Part shown: in pieces, positions 53,426 through 62,889 of the stretch | How positions within the stretch are numbered: position 1 is the first letter of the stretch | Layout of the letters: the number at the start of each line of letters is the position of its first letter | Source: Methylophilus sp. | Lineage (GTDB): Bacteria > Pseudomonadota > Gammaproteobacteria > Burkholderiales > Methylophilaceae | Direction of reading: 5' to 3' | Length of the DNA: 64,000 nucleotides | NCBI RefSeq assembly: GCF_008015755.1 | Contig: NZ_SSGF01000023.1 | Span: 1 to 64,000, forward strand | Notes under the pieces: generated by a model | Databases searched by the model: none | Seen by the model: only the letters and a program-made list of their open reading frames with translations | Told to the model about the DNA's origin: nothing | Made by a program: the position numbers and the translations under genes

Positions 53426-56400
53426 GTGGCTATCCGTGTCGCTTTACATCACCGCACAAGTTATCAATTTGACCGCCTGGTCAGCCTGTCTCCACATGAA
53501 GTCCGCCTGAAACCAGCCGCGCATGCGCGTACGCCAGTGCTGTCGTATTCATTGACGGTCAATCCGGAAAAGCATTTTATCAATTGGCAACAGGACCCTT
53601 ACGGTAACTATATCGCCAGGTTTGTATTCCCCGAAATGGTGCGCGCGCTCGATTTTACGGTCGATTTAGTGGCGGACATGACGGTGATTAACCCGTTTGA
53701 TTTTTTTGTGGAAAAGTATGCTGAGCATTTTCCATTTAATTACACCGAGCAGCAGGCGTTTGAGTTAACCGCTTATCTGCAAGCGGAGCCGATGGGGCCT
53801 TTATTGCAACAGTGGATGGAGGTGATTCGCCGCGAAGTGGTGCAGCCCGAGGTTGGCATTGTCGATTTTTTAGTGGCGGTTAACCAGCGGCTGCAAGGCG
53901 ATATCGGCTATACCGTGCGGATGGAGCCCGGCATACAAACGCCAGAAGACACATTGCAAAAACGCACCGGCTCTTGCCGTGACTCTGCCTGGTTGCTGGT
54001 GCAAATCATGCGCCAGCTTGGGCTGGCGGCGCGCTTTGTGTCTGGGTATTTGATACAACTGAAAGCCGATGTGGAGGCGCTGGACGGCCCCAGTGGCACC
54101 ACGGTGGACTTTACTGACCTGCATGCCTGGACCGAGGTGTTTATCCCTGGTGCTGGTTGGGTCGGACTGGACCCAACCTCAGGCTTGATGGCGGGCGAGG
54201 GGCATATTCCACTGGCTTGTACGGCACTGCCGTCGTCAGCGGCGCCTGTGACGGGCCTGGTCGACGTGGCAGAAGTGACATTTAGCCATGAAATGACGGT
54301 GACGCGCATTCATGAAGACCCGCGCGTGACCAAGCCTTACAGCGAGCAAGACTGGCAGGCCATTGTCAAACTGGGCGAGCAGGTCGACACACAACTCACC
54401 AAGATGGATGTGCGCCTGACGCAGGGCGGTGAGCCGACGTTTGTCTCGATTGATGATATGGACGGCGCGCAATGGAACACCTTGGCGCTGGGGGAGCATA
54501 AGCGGCAACTGGCCGGTGAGCTGGCATTGCGTCTCAAGGCGCACTTTGCGCCTAACGGCTTTTTGCATTACGGCCAAGGTAAGTGGTATCCCGGCGAGCC
54601 CTTGCCGCGCTGGGCGATTAATATGTACTGGCGCCCCGATGGCAAGCCGGTATGGCACGATGCCAGCCTGTTCTCTGCCGAAGGTAGTCACGATGGCTAT
54701 ACGGTCAAACAGGCGCAGACATTTGCCATGCATCTGTCAGACCTGTTAGGTTTTCCAGCAGCTTGTGTAGTGCCCGCCTATGAAGACGTGTGGTCTTTGG
54801 CGCAGCAGGAGCAACAATTAGCGCACAATATTGATCCTCTTAATGCCGATTTGACCGATAGCGCTGAGCGCAAGCAATTGGCCAATGTGCTGAATCAGGG
54901 CTTGGGCAAGGTGGTGGGTTATGTCATGCCATTAAAACCCGTCGAGTCTGAAGCGGCGGGCGAGTGGTTAACCAGCAAATGGCCGTTGCGGCGCGAGCAC
55001 CTTTACCTGCTGGCGGGGGATTCGCCGATGGGGCTGCGCCTGCCATTGTCTTCATTGCCATGGCAGTTACCAGCGGATATTGAGCCTGAGTTTGCGCTGG
55101 ATACCTTCGCCGAACAAACTGCGCTGGCCGATGCCAAGCTGCCCAAAGTCAGGCTCAAGCACAAAACCAGCCAGCCGACAGCACGCGAAGTGATTCACAC
55201 CGCCTTGTGCGTGCAAGTGCGGCAAGGCCGTTTATATGTGTTTATGCCGCCAGTGACCCGGCTGGAAGATTATCTGGATTTGCTAAGCGCGGTGGAGCAG
55301 ACGGCGAGTGATCTTAAACTCAAGTTGTGGCTGGAGGGGTATACCCCGCCGCGGGATAGTCGTTTGAAATTACTCAGTGTCACACCTGACCCGGGCGTGA
55401 TTGAAGTGAATATCCATCCGGCCAATTGTTGGCAAGACCTGGTGGCAAATGTCAGTCACTTGTATGAAGCGGCGCGCTTGTGCAGACTCGGCACCGAGAA
55501 ATTTATGCTGGATGGTCGCCACACTGGCACTGGCGGCGGTAATCACGTGACGCTGGGCGGCGAAACGGCGGCGGATAGCCCCTTGCTGCGGCGCCCGGAT
55601 GTACTGCGCAGCCTGATTACCTACTGGCAGAACCACCCAGCGTTGTCTTATCTGTTTTCTGGCACCTTTATTGGCCCCACGAGCCAAGCACCTCGCGTGG
55701 ACGAAGCGCGCGATGACAATTTATATGAGCTCGGCATCGCTTTCCAGCAGATGGAAAAAATGTTGCCACCGGGCGAAGAAAGCGCCCAGCCCTGGTTGGT
55801 TGACCGCTTGTTACGGCATTTGCTGGTGGATTTAACCGGTAATACGCATCGGGCTGAGTTTTCTATCGATAAATTATACTCACCTGACGGCCCGACCGGT
55901 CGGCTGGGGCTGGTGGAGTTCAGAGCGTTTGAAATGCCGCCGCATGCACGCATGAGTTTGTTGCAATGCTTGTTGTTACGCGCCTTAGTCGCACGTTTCT
56001 GGAAAACGCCTTACACCGGCAAACTGGTGCATTGGGGCACAGAGTTACATGACCGCTGGATGCTGCCCCATTTTGTGGCGCAAGACATGGCCGACGTGGT
56101 GGCCGATTTGCGCGCCGCGGGCTATGCCTTTGAGCAACGCTGGTTTGAGCCGTTTGTTGAGTTCCGGTTTCCACGCTATGGTACGGTGGCTTATCACGGC
56201 GTTGAGCTCGAGTTGCGGCAGGCGATTGAGCCTTGGAACGTGCTGGGTGAAGAGGTCTCCGCTGGCGGCACCGCTCGCTATGTTGACTCGTCTGTAGAAC
56301 GCATGCAATTGCGGGTGCGCGGTCTGACCGATGGTCGCCATGTGGTGACCTGTAACGGCAGACCGTTGCCGCTACAAGCGACCGGCAATGCCGGGGAGTA

Positions 56401-56716
56401 TGTTGCCGGTATCCGTTTCCGCGCCTGGAACCCGTGGTCTGCATTGCATCCGACCATCCCGGTACAGGCGCCACTGGTGTTTGACCTGGTGGATACCTGG
56501 AGTCAAAAATCGCTGGGGGGGTGCACTTACCATGTGTCGCATCCAGGTGGACGCAATTACAACACTTTCCCGGTCAATGCCAACGAGGCCGAGGCGCGTC
56601 GATTTGCCCGCTTTTGGGCGCATGGCCATACCCCAGGCAAGTTGGATGTGGTAAAAGAGTCACCGAATCCACGTTTTCCATTCACACTAGACCTGCGTTG
56701 GCAGGCGAATGTATGA
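53426..56716 (+). CDS. Transglutaminase-DUF2126 fusion protein
   Basis: This is a 1096-residue cytoplasmic protein. The first 300 residues hold an N-terminal beta domain ('VALHHRTSYQFDRLVSLSPH') and a transglutaminase-like protease fold with Cys in 'TGSCRDSAWLLVQIM', His in 'TDLHAWTEVFIPG' and Asp in 'GLDPTSG'. The rest is DUF2126 ('LTQGGEPTFVSIDDMDGAQW', 'GRHTGTGGGNHVTLGG', 'VEFRAFEMPPHARMSLLQ'), which shares features with COOH-NH2 ligases. The second GTG (53426) is used because AGAGGA then has proper spacing. It is the first gene of a three-gene cluster with ATP-grasp/alpha-E and a second transglutaminase, predicted to synthesise or edit a peptide-linked product. Confidence 0.88.
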   Translation: MAIRVALHHRTSYQFDRLVSLSPHEVRLKPAAHARTPVLSYSLTVNPEKHFINWQQDPYGNYIARFVFPEMVRALDFTVDLVADMTVINPFDFFVEKYAEHFPFNYTEQQAFELTAYLQAEPMGPLLQQWMEVIRREVVQPEVGIVDFLVAVNQRLQGDIGYTVRMEPGIQTPEDTLQKRTGSCRDSAWLLVQIMRQLGLAARFVSGYLIQLKADVEALDGPSGTTVDFTDLHAWTEVFIPGAGWVGLDPTSGLMAGEGHIPLACTALPSSAAPVTGLVDVAEVTFSHEMTVTRIHEDPRVTKPYSEQDWQAIVKLGEQVDTQLTKMDVRLTQGGEPTFVSIDDMDGAQWNTLALGEHKRQLAGELALRLKAHFAPNGFLHYGQGKWYPGEPLPRWAINMYWRPDGKPVWHDASLFSAEGSHDGYTVKQAQTFAMHLSDLLGFPAACVVPAYEDVWSLAQQEQQLAHNIDPLNADLTDSAERKQLANVLNQGLGKVVGYVMPLKPVESEAAGEWLTSKWPLRREHLYLLAGDSPMGLRLPLSSLPWQLPADIEPEFALDTFAEQTALADAKLPKVRLKHKTSQPTAREVIHTALCVQVRQGRLYVFMPPVTRLEDYLDLLSAVEQTASDLKLKLWLEGYTPPRDSRLKLLSVTPDPGVIEVNIHPANCWQDLVANVSHLYEAARLCRLGTEKFMLDGRHTGTGGGNHVTLGGETAADSPLLRRPDVLRSLITYWQNHPALSYLFSGTFIGPTSQAPRVDEARDDNLYELGIAFQQMEKMLPPGEESAQPWLVDRLLRHLLVDLTGNTHRAEFSIDKLYSPDGPTGRLGLVEFRAFEMPPHARMSLLQCLLLRALVARFWKTPYTGKLVHWGTELHDRWMLPHFVAQDMADVVADLRAAGYAFEQRWFEPFVEFRFPRYGTVAYHGVELELRQAIEPWNVLGEEVSAGGTARYVDSSVERMQLRVRGLTDGRHVVTCNGRPLPLQATGNAGEYVAGIRFRAWNPWSALHPTIPVQAPLVFDLVDTWSQKSLGGCTYHVSHPGGRNYNTFPVNANEAEARRFARFWAHGHTPGKLDVVKESPNPRFPFTLDLRWQANV

Positions 56717-56790
56717 ACATCCTGTTACACTGATGGTCAGGTTGTTAAGGTCTTGTTGTTTAATTTGTTTTAGTCACCGTCTTATTGCGC

Positions 56791-59331
56791 ATGCCATCAG
56801 TGCTTAACCAGCTTTATTTTTCTGACCGCTATAATGAGCTGCTGGATAGCGCGGGTCAGGCGCGCCCGCACTGGCAGGCGTTATTGGCGCAGCTGGAGTC
56901 CGAGGCACCCGCAACCATGCGCAAGCGGGTGGAAGCGGTGCAACGCCAGGTACGTGACAACGGCGTGACCTATAACGTGTATGCCGATACGCATGGTGTG
57001 CAGCGTCCGTGGGACCTCGACGTCTTGCCGTTGATCATTCCGCAGGACGAATGGCAGCATATTTCAGCCTCGGTGGCGCAGCGCGCCACCTTGCTCAATC
57101 ATGTGTTGCTGGATGTTTATGGCGAGCAGCATTTGCTGACTAGTGGACAATTACCGCCCGCCCTGATTTACGGACACAATGGTTTTTTGCCGTCCTCGGT
57201 GGGTATCCCACACTACGATAATATTGCCTTGCACCATTACGCGGTTGACCTCGCACGTGCGCCTAACGGCCAGTGGTGGGTGGTGTCGGATCGTACGCAA
57301 GGCCCAACGGGCGCAGGCTATGCGCTAGAAAATCGTACCATTATTTCGAGTGCGTTTCCCGAACTGTTCCGTGACTTGAATATTGAGCGGCTGAGTGGAT
57401 TTTTTGCCAGCATGCGCGATAGTCTGGCCCATTGGGGACATCGCGTGGCAGACAATCAGGCGCGAACAGTGCCCGGCATCGCCGCGCTGGGGCAAGGGGA
57501 GCCGCCGTTGGTGGTCATTTTGACTCCAGGACCGTATAACGAAACCTATCACGAACAGTCCTTCCTGGCGGGCTATTTAGGCTATCCGCTAGTGCAAGGC
57601 AGTGACCTCACCGTGCGCCAGGGGGTGGTCTGGCTAAAAACCATTGCCGGGCTCAAACCCGTGCACGCTATTTTGCGGCGGATTGATGATGATTATTGCG
57701 ATCCGCTGGAGCTCAATGCCGAGTCATTGCTGGGCGTTGCTGGCCTGACACAGGCGGCCCGCCTGGGCAACGTAGTCATTGCCAATGCGCTGGGTGCTAA
57801 TTTGTTGCAGTCTGGTGCCTTGCTTGGTTTTTTGCCCCATATCTGCAAGTCATTACTTGGTGAGCCATTGCGTATGCCGTCAGTGGCGACTTGGTGGTGC
57901 GGTGAACCTGCGGCACTGGATTATGTGATCGCGCATCTGGATGATTTGGTGATTAAACCGGCGTATCCGCAAGTGCGGTCCTCTCCAATTTTTGGTGAGG
58001 ATTTGAACCCGAGCCAGAAAGAATCGCTGATTGCCAAGTTGCGGGCACAACCCGATCACTATATCGCGCAGGAGCAAGTGGATATTTCGCATGCACCGGT
58101 ATTAATTGGTCATCAGCAGCAAACGCACCTAGGCTCGCTGGCGGTGAGCTTGCGCGTGTATGCATTCGCCACCCCCAATGGCTATGCCGTTCTGCCAGGT
58201 GGCTTGTCGCGTGTCGCCAGTGGTAAAGATGCGCGCGTGGTGACCATGCAGCGCGGCGGCACCAGCAAAGACACCTGGGTGTTGTCGCATGACAGCCAGC
58301 CGCCATTTAGCCTATTGCGTAAGACCAACTCCAGCCAGGACCTGGTGCGTGAGAACGCCTATCTCTCTAGTCGCATGGCGGAAAACCTGTTCTGGTATGG
58401 TCGCTACTCGGTACGCAATCTGCAAAAAGCCATGATGTTACGGGCCACGATACGGGCCTTGGTTGAATACACGCCAGAAATGCGTGATGGTGAATGGAAA
58501 ACCATGCAGAGTTTGTGCCAGTGGTTTGATCTGCTGCCCAGCCCTGAGGACGAAGAAGCACTCGCCAGTTGGCAACCATGGACAGACGATGACCTCGAGC
58601 CATTGTTGATCGAAGCTGTATTTTCGCAACAGTCCAGCGGCTTGGCTACCAGCGTGCAGCAACTATTTCAACAGGCATTCAATCTGCGTGAGCGAATTTC
58701 TAACGACCACTGGCGCACCGTCAATGTGCTGTCACGCCTATTTATTACCCGACATCAACATGCCAGCCTGCAAGATGCTTTATCGCACATTGAGCAAGCG
58801 ATTAATCATTTTGTGACGCTCACCGGCTTTGCGATGGACTGGATGACACGTGACCTGGGTTGGCGCTTTATGTCGCTGGGACGGCGTATTGAGCGCTTGC
58901 AGTTTATGTGTGTGTTGCTCAGCCGTGCAATCGCCATGCCGCAACACAGTAATCTGGAGTGGTTGTTGCAGGTGACTAATAACCTGGTCACTTATCGTGC
59001 CCGCTATGCCTCGCAACCAGAATGGTTGCCGGTATTGGACTTGCTGCTGATGGATGCGAACAACCCTAATTCTGTGGTGTTTCAGATGAAGGGGCTGGTG
59101 AAATACCTGGAAGAAATGGATGCCCAGGATAATGCAGGCGGCATTGCCAGCGAGCTCAATGACTGCTGGCAAGCATTGCTGCAACTGGATCCCGATCAGT
59201 GTTTCACGGTGGGGAATGCCACCCTGGCGGCATGGCTCAACCAGACTTATGCGGTGACGCTCAATTTGTCAGACCGGCTGAGCCTGCGTTTTTTCAGTTA
59301 TGCCAGTCCGCTGGTCACGCACAGACAGTAA
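56791..59331 (+). CDS. Circularly permuted ATP-grasp protein fused to alpha-E domain
   Basis: This is an 846-residue fusion. Residues to about 480 are a circularly permuted ATP-grasp ligase ('RPWDLDVLPLIIPQDEW', 'DRTQGPTGAGYALENRTIIS', 'VILTPGPYNETYHEQSFLA', 'RVASGKDARVVTMQRGG'). From about 520 an alpha-E helical domain follows ('LSSRMAENLFWYGRYSVRN', 'LGWRFMSLGRRIERLQFM'). In many genomes these are two genes. The start is ATG at 56791; the ribosome site is poor. It should use ATP to form an amide bond, working with the two transglutaminase-fold proteins beside it; the substrate is unknown. Confidence 0.88.
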   Translation: MPSVLNQLYFSDRYNELLDSAGQARPHWQALLAQLESEAPATMRKRVEAVQRQVRDNGVTYNVYADTHGVQRPWDLDVLPLIIPQDEWQHISASVAQRATLLNHVLLDVYGEQHLLTSGQLPPALIYGHNGFLPSSVGIPHYDNIALHHYAVDLARAPNGQWWVVSDRTQGPTGAGYALENRTIISSAFPELFRDLNIERLSGFFASMRDSLAHWGHRVADNQARTVPGIAALGQGEPPLVVILTPGPYNETYHEQSFLAGYLGYPLVQGSDLTVRQGVVWLKTIAGLKPVHAILRRIDDDYCDPLELNAESLLGVAGLTQAARLGNVVIANALGANLLQSGALLGFLPHICKSLLGEPLRMPSVATWWCGEPAALDYVIAHLDDLVIKPAYPQVRSSPIFGEDLNPSQKESLIAKLRAQPDHYIAQEQVDISHAPVLIGHQQQTHLGSLAVSLRVYAFATPNGYAVLPGGLSRVASGKDARVVTMQRGGTSKDTWVLSHDSQPPFSLLRKTNSSQDLVRENAYLSSRMAENLFWYGRYSVRNLQKAMMLRATIRALVEYTPEMRDGEWKTMQSLCQWFDLLPSPEDEEALASWQPWTDDDLEPLLIEAVFSQQSSGLATSVQQLFQQAFNLRERISNDHWRTVNVLSRLFITRHQHASLQDALSHIEQAINHFVTLTGFAMDWMTRDLGWRFMSLGRRIERLQFMCVLLSRAIAMPQHSNLEWLLQVTNNLVTYRARYASQPEWLPVLDLLLMDANNPNSVVFQMKGLVKYLEEMDAQDNAGGIASELNDCWQALLQLDPDQCFTVGNATLAAWLNQTYAVTLNLSDRLSLRFFSYASPLVTHRQ

Positions 59332-59344
59332 GTAAGGGATGGCC

Positions 59345-60220
59345 ATGCGTTACCAGGTTGAGCACCAAACCGTCTACCACTACGATACGTCTGTGACTCA
59401 ATCGCAGCAACTGCTGCATATGATGCCGCGCCAGACAGACTTTCAGCACTGTGTGTCTTATACCCTTGCCTGCGAGCCGCAGCCCGCCGAGCACTCACAG
59501 CGTTTAGACTTTTTCGGTAATCATAATGATTATTTCACCATGTTGACGCCACACCAGTCATTGGCCGTGCTGTCACGTTTTCAGGTGGATATCCAGCCTC
59601 GCCCCACCATGGTCGCGTTGACGCAAAGCCCGGCCTGGGAAGCAGCGCAAGCAGCGTTACAGCTTCAGGCAACTAAACATCTGACCGCCGCGCCCTTTAT
59701 TTACGCCACTGCCAAAGTCAAGTGTAGTGAGGCATTGGCCAGCTTTGCGCGGCATTGTTTTACGCCGCAACGACCCTTGCTTGAGGCTGCCATGGCGCTC
59801 ACTCAGCATATCTATGCCGAATTTGAGTTTGACCCGCAAGCGACTGATATTTCCACCCCGTTGGATGAAGTGTTGAAGGGTCGCCGCGGCGTTTGCCAGG
59901 ATTTCGCGCACTTGATGATAGGCGCGTTGCGTTCGCTTGGCCTGGCGTGTCGCTATGTCAGTGGCTATATTCTCACGCATCCGCCAGCTGGCCAGCCACG
60001 TCTGGTTGGCGCCGATGCTTCGCACGCTTGGGTCTCTGTCTATTGTCCAGTGTATGGCTGGGTAGACTTTGATCCTACGAATAACTGTCTGGTGCAGCAG
60101 GACCATATTACCGTGGCCTGGGGCCGTGATTTCAGCGATGTCTCGCCCATGCGCGGCGTGGTGCTGGGGGGCGGCCAGCAGCAGCTCGCCGTCAATGTCA
60201 CAGTGACGCCACTGGAGTAG
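59345..60220 (+). CDS. Transglutaminase-like protease/amidase
   Basis: This is a 291-residue protein with an N-terminal beta domain ('YQVEHQTVYHYDTSVTQSQQ') and a transglutaminase core. The catalytic Cys is in 'GRRGVCQDFAHLMIGALR', His in 'DASHAWVSVYCPVYGW' and Asp in 'VDFDPTNN'. The ATG at 59345 is chosen because AAGGG then lies six bases upstream. It is the third gene of the cluster; family members likely cleave or transfer peptide/isopeptide bonds in concert with the ATP-grasp ligase. Confidence 0.9.
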   Translation: MRYQVEHQTVYHYDTSVTQSQQLLHMMPRQTDFQHCVSYTLACEPQPAEHSQRLDFFGNHNDYFTMLTPHQSLAVLSRFQVDIQPRPTMVALTQSPAWEAAQAALQLQATKHLTAAPFIYATAKVKCSEALASFARHCFTPQRPLLEAAMALTQHIYAEFEFDPQATDISTPLDEVLKGRRGVCQDFAHLMIGALRSLGLACRYVSGYILTHPPAGQPRLVGADASHAWVSVYCPVYGWVDFDPTNNCLVQQDHITVAWGRDFSDVSPMRGVVLGGGQQQLAVNVTVTPLE

Positions 60221-60273
60221 CCACACTTTTCGCAGCATTTTCAGCCTGGTTTGTGCCGCTTTGCCCGGTTGAC

Positions 60274-60287
60274 TTGATATTAATCAA
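60274..60287 (+). promoter_or_regulatory. Perfect FNR/ANR box with class II promoter
   Basis: TTGAT-ATTA-ATCAA matches the FNR/ANR consensus exactly and is extended to GACTTGAT/ATCAAGTC. Its centre (60280.5) is 41.5 bases before a start at 60322 set by TAATCT at 60310-60315, the standard class II activation distance. No coding gene lies downstream on this strand. Confidence 0.75.
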
Positions 60288-60321
60288 GTCTAGGCGTCTG
60301 CATCGCGCGTAATCTTTGGCC

Positions 60322-60382
60322 TGTGAGAGATAGCTGAGACGTAAAGTCCATATTTGCCCCGGCGTGACCGGGGCATTTTTTT
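60322..60382 (+). ncRNA. Candidate FNR/ANR-controlled small RNA
   Basis: This is a predicted transcript of about 60 bases that starts at the class II promoter and ends at the terminator T-run. It has a 5' single-stranded part of about 30 bases (UGUGAGAGAUAGCUGAGACG) that could serve as a seed, and a 3' GC-rich stem with a U-tail suited to Hfq. No start codon with a usable frame is present. The genes on either side converge on this region, so the promoter has no other target. Known counterparts in layout are FnrS, PhrS and AniS; no sequence relation is claimed. Confidence 0.6.
60355..60382 (+). terminator. Strong intrinsic terminator
   Basis: TGCCCCGG and CCGGGGCA form a perfect 8-bp stem with a five-base loop, followed by seven T. 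It ends the candidate small RNA and may also stop read-through from the transglutaminase cluster. Confidence 0.92.
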
Positions 60383-60393
60383 GTCTACGCGGC

Positions 60394-61287
60394 TTAGCCG
60401 TAACGTTTTTTGTATTCGTCTTTCAGCAATTGCCTGAATGCCGTCATTGTCATCGACAAGGCGCCGCCAGGATCATTTTTGCGCCAGCGACCGATACCTT
60501 TAGGGCCAGCCGCTTCATCGTGCCCCAGGACATAGTCAAAGTCAAACACGCTTGGGTTGTTGGCCTTGGCCCACAGCAAAAACTCAATCAGGGTGGCTTC
60601 TTGCTCTTTACTGTAAGGCAGGTAAGCTCCGGCCAGGATATTGTCGGTGTTTTGCTCGATCACGCGCACCTTTTTGGCATCGATGGGTTGCTTGTGATTG
60701 GTATCCCAATAGGTGTAATACTTGCCGTTATGCACCTCTAACCGCCCAGGGTTAGTGATTTCGATACCGACTAAAAAGTTGGAGACTCCATTGCGTTTTT
60801 CACCGGCAATGGTCCAGGCGCTTTCGCCCGCATGGTAGCCCCATTGGTTGAGCGGATTAGCCTGTACAAACTTGCCATCGGTGCTGATGCAGCAAAAGAA
60901 ATAAGGGCTGCTGGCAATCGCGCTCACCGCGTTTTCAATGCCTTTGCTATATTGCCCGGCGGTGAAGTGCACGATGGCACCATAAGGATAGGCTTTCGGG
61001 TACTCACCCTGAGCGGCGCGTTTAATGTCAGTGCGGATGACGGCTTCTGGATACCACAGTTTTTTTTCGCCGACCGGGTAGCGCTTTTTTTCACTCACCA
61101 CCATCTCCGGGTGCAGGCTGGGGCGGGGTGGTTCGGGTGGCCTGAACTCTTCCGGCACCGGTTCTTCGAGCAGTTGCGACAAGATGTCAATCTGGCTCAG
61201 TGCCAGCGCATCTACCTTGGGGTCGGCAGAGAGGCGGGCGATTTGCATGGCTGACCAGCGCAAGGTATACAGTTTTGCTTTATCCAT
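60394..61287 (-). CDS. N-acetylmuramoyl-L-alanine amidase (Amidase_2/PGRP fold)
   Basis: This is a 297-residue zinc amidase homologue. The core runs from about residue 100: 'YGAIVHFTAGQ' (first zinc His), 'NQWGYHAGESAW', 'SNFLVGIEITNPG', and 'YVLGHDEAAGPKGIGRWRKN' with the second His and the Lys/Arg region. No signal peptide is visible; the N-terminus is a helical segment starting 'MDKAKLYTLRWSAMQIARLS'. The ATG at 61287 follows AAGGAG. Without an export signal it may act on recycled muropeptides in the cytoplasm or be a peptidoglycan-sensing or prophage-derived enzyme. Confidence 0.82.
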   Translation of the reverse strand: MDKAKLYTLRWSAMQIARLSADPKVDALALSQIDILSQLLEEPVPEEFRPPEPPRPSLHPEMVVSEKKRYPVGEKKLWYPEAVIRTDIKRAAQGEYPKAYPYGAIVHFTAGQYSKGIENAVSAIASSPYFFCCISTDGKFVQANPLNQWGYHAGESAWTIAGEKRNGVSNFLVGIEITNPGRLEVHNGKYYTYWDTNHKQPIDAKKVRVIEQNTDNILAGAYLPYSKEQEATLIEFLLWAKANNPSVFDFDYVLGHDEAAGPKGIGRWRKNDPGGALSMTMTAFRQLLKDEYKKRYG

Positions 61288-61530
61288 GGAAGAGGCTCCT
61301 TGATTGTTTAAGTGCCGCCACCTGTTCATCCACGCTGCTGTGGCGATCTCTGTATGGCATGAACGGCCTTTGCGGCTGTCATGTGGATTTATATTAGCCA
61401 CCCTTTGTTAAGTTGTGTTGTTTTGATTGCGTGTGAGCGCTAAATAAAACCACTTGCGCAAAAAAGTGTGTGTTTGACCGCAACTCAGGCGCGGTAAAAT
61501 AGCGATTTATTTAAGCAGTGAGTGTTGGCC

Positions 61531-62190
61531 GTGATTAAAGCAGCGATTTTTGATATGGACGGTCTGTTGATCGATTCAGAGCGCATTATTATGCAGGGAT
61601 GTATACAGGCAGCGGCCAGCATTGGTATCACCTATACTCAGGCAGAGTATGTTGAACTGGTGGGCCGTGTCTGGTCAGACTCGACCCGTTTGATGACGCA
61701 GCAATTGGGTAGTGAGGCCAACTTTCAGCATGTGATGCAGGGACTGAACACTTTTCTGGAGGCGCGCGATCATGCGTTCCCGCTCAAAGACGGCGCGCAT
61801 GCCTTGTTACAGTATTACCAGTCGCAAGGTATTGTCTGCAGCGTGGCGTCTTCTTCGCCCATGCCGCATATCACCCATCGTTTAAGCCACACTGGCGTGC
61901 TGAATTATTTTAGCCATGTCACCAGCGGGCAGGAGGTGAAACGCGGCAAGCCCAATCCGGATATTTATTTGCTAGCGCTGGAAAAGTTGGGCTTGCACGC
62001 AGACGAATGTATTGCCTTTGAAGACAGCGAACTGGGTGCACAAGCGGCGATTGCCGCAGGTTTGCGTGTGGTAGTAGTGCCAGACCTCAGGCAGCCTAGC
62101 GACCAAGTGCGCGCAGGGGCGCATCAGGTGGTGGAGAGTTTGCAACACTGGCTGGCGCACCATGAGACGCTTGCGGGGTGTGTGATTTAG
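61531..62190 (+). CDS. HAD-family phosphatase (beta-phosphoglucomutase-like)
   Basis: This is a 219-residue haloacid dehalogenase-type hydrolase. Motif I 'AAIFDMDGLLIDSE' has the nucleophile Asp and general acid; motif II is in 'CSVASSSPMPHI', motif III Lys in 'VKRGKPNPDIYLLAL', and motif IV 'CIAFEDSELGAQAAIAAG'. The helical cap lies between motifs I and II. The start is taken as GTG at 61531; GTG at 61522 is also possible. Phosphosugar hydrolysis is likely; the substrate is unknown. Its stop overlaps the convergent methyltransferase gene by four bases. Confidence 0.87.
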   Translation: MIKAAIFDMDGLLIDSERIIMQGCIQAAASIGITYTQAEYVELVGRVWSDSTRLMTQQLGSEANFQHVMQGLNTFLEARDHAFPLKDGAHALLQYYQSQGIVCSVASSSPMPHITHRLSHTGVLNYFSHVTSGQEVKRGKPNPDIYLLALEKLGLHADECIAFEDSELGAQAAIAAGLRVVVVPDLRQPSDQVRAGAHQVVESLQHWLAHHETLAGCVI

Positions 62191-62834
62191 CGTGCGCTTT
62201 GCGGGCGGAGTAACCAGGCCGTTTCTTCGGCCGGATATTGCCCTTTCAGGCCTGTTTCCATCAAGACGCTGGCCAGCACGGTGCACTGATAATGCGCCTG
62301 GTAGTGTGCGCGAACTTCTTCTTGGCTGACGCTAAACGGCGGGCCAGGGATGAGCGCCTGGTCATAGGCAAAGCTAATCAGTAGTTGTGGCGCGCTGTGC
62401 GTGAGATCGATTAAGTGCTGACTGTATTGCTTGCGCATGGCAGCTGGCAAGGCAATCAGGGCGGCACGGTCATACACGGCATCCACTTGCCCTAGTAGTG
62501 GCTGGTCCAGTGCAAAAAAATCCCCTTGAAATATCTCTAGATTGCCTGCACGGTACTGGTTGAGCGTCCCTGTTTGCGTGATTTGAGGAACGAGGTTGAG
62601 TTCAGCAAACAAGGCATCTACGGCTAAGGCGCTGAGTTCGACCCCCGCCACTTGCAAGCCCTGCGCCAACAGCCAATGGATATCCAGCGTTTTGCCGCAA
62701 AGCGGCACCAATATGCGTTGGCCAGGTTGCAATTGCAATGCCTGAAAGTGAGCCAATAAAAATGGGTTCACTTCCCTTAAATGAAAGCCGATGTGCTGCT
62801 GTTGCCAGCGCTGATGCCAAAAGTCGTGATCCAT
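62187..62834 (-). CDS. tpm: Thiopurine S-methyltransferase family protein
   Basis: This is a 215-residue SAM-dependent methyltransferase. The N-terminal signature 'DFWHQRWQQQHIGFHLREVN' is followed by 'RILVPLCGKTLDIHWLLAQG' (SAM loop), 'VVGVELS'-type acidic end reading 'VAGVELSALAVDALFAE', and 'VDAVYDRAALIALPAAMR'. In bacteria, members methylate selenium or tellurium compounds or thiols. No neighbour suggests a specific substrate. Confidence 0.9.
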   Translation of the reverse strand: MDHDFWHQRWQQQHIGFHLREVNPFLLAHFQALQLQPGQRILVPLCGKTLDIHWLLAQGLQVAGVELSALAVDALFAELNLVPQITQTGTLNQYRAGNLEIFQGDFFALDQPLLGQVDAVYDRAALIALPAAMRKQYSQHLIDLTHSAPQLLISFAYDQALIPGPPFSVSQEEVRAHYQAHYQCTVLASVLMETGLKGQYPAEETAWLLRPQSAR

Positions 62835-62889
62835 TGCGTGTTTAAGTCATGAAGCGATGCTTATAGTATAAGGCATGCTGTCTGCCAGA

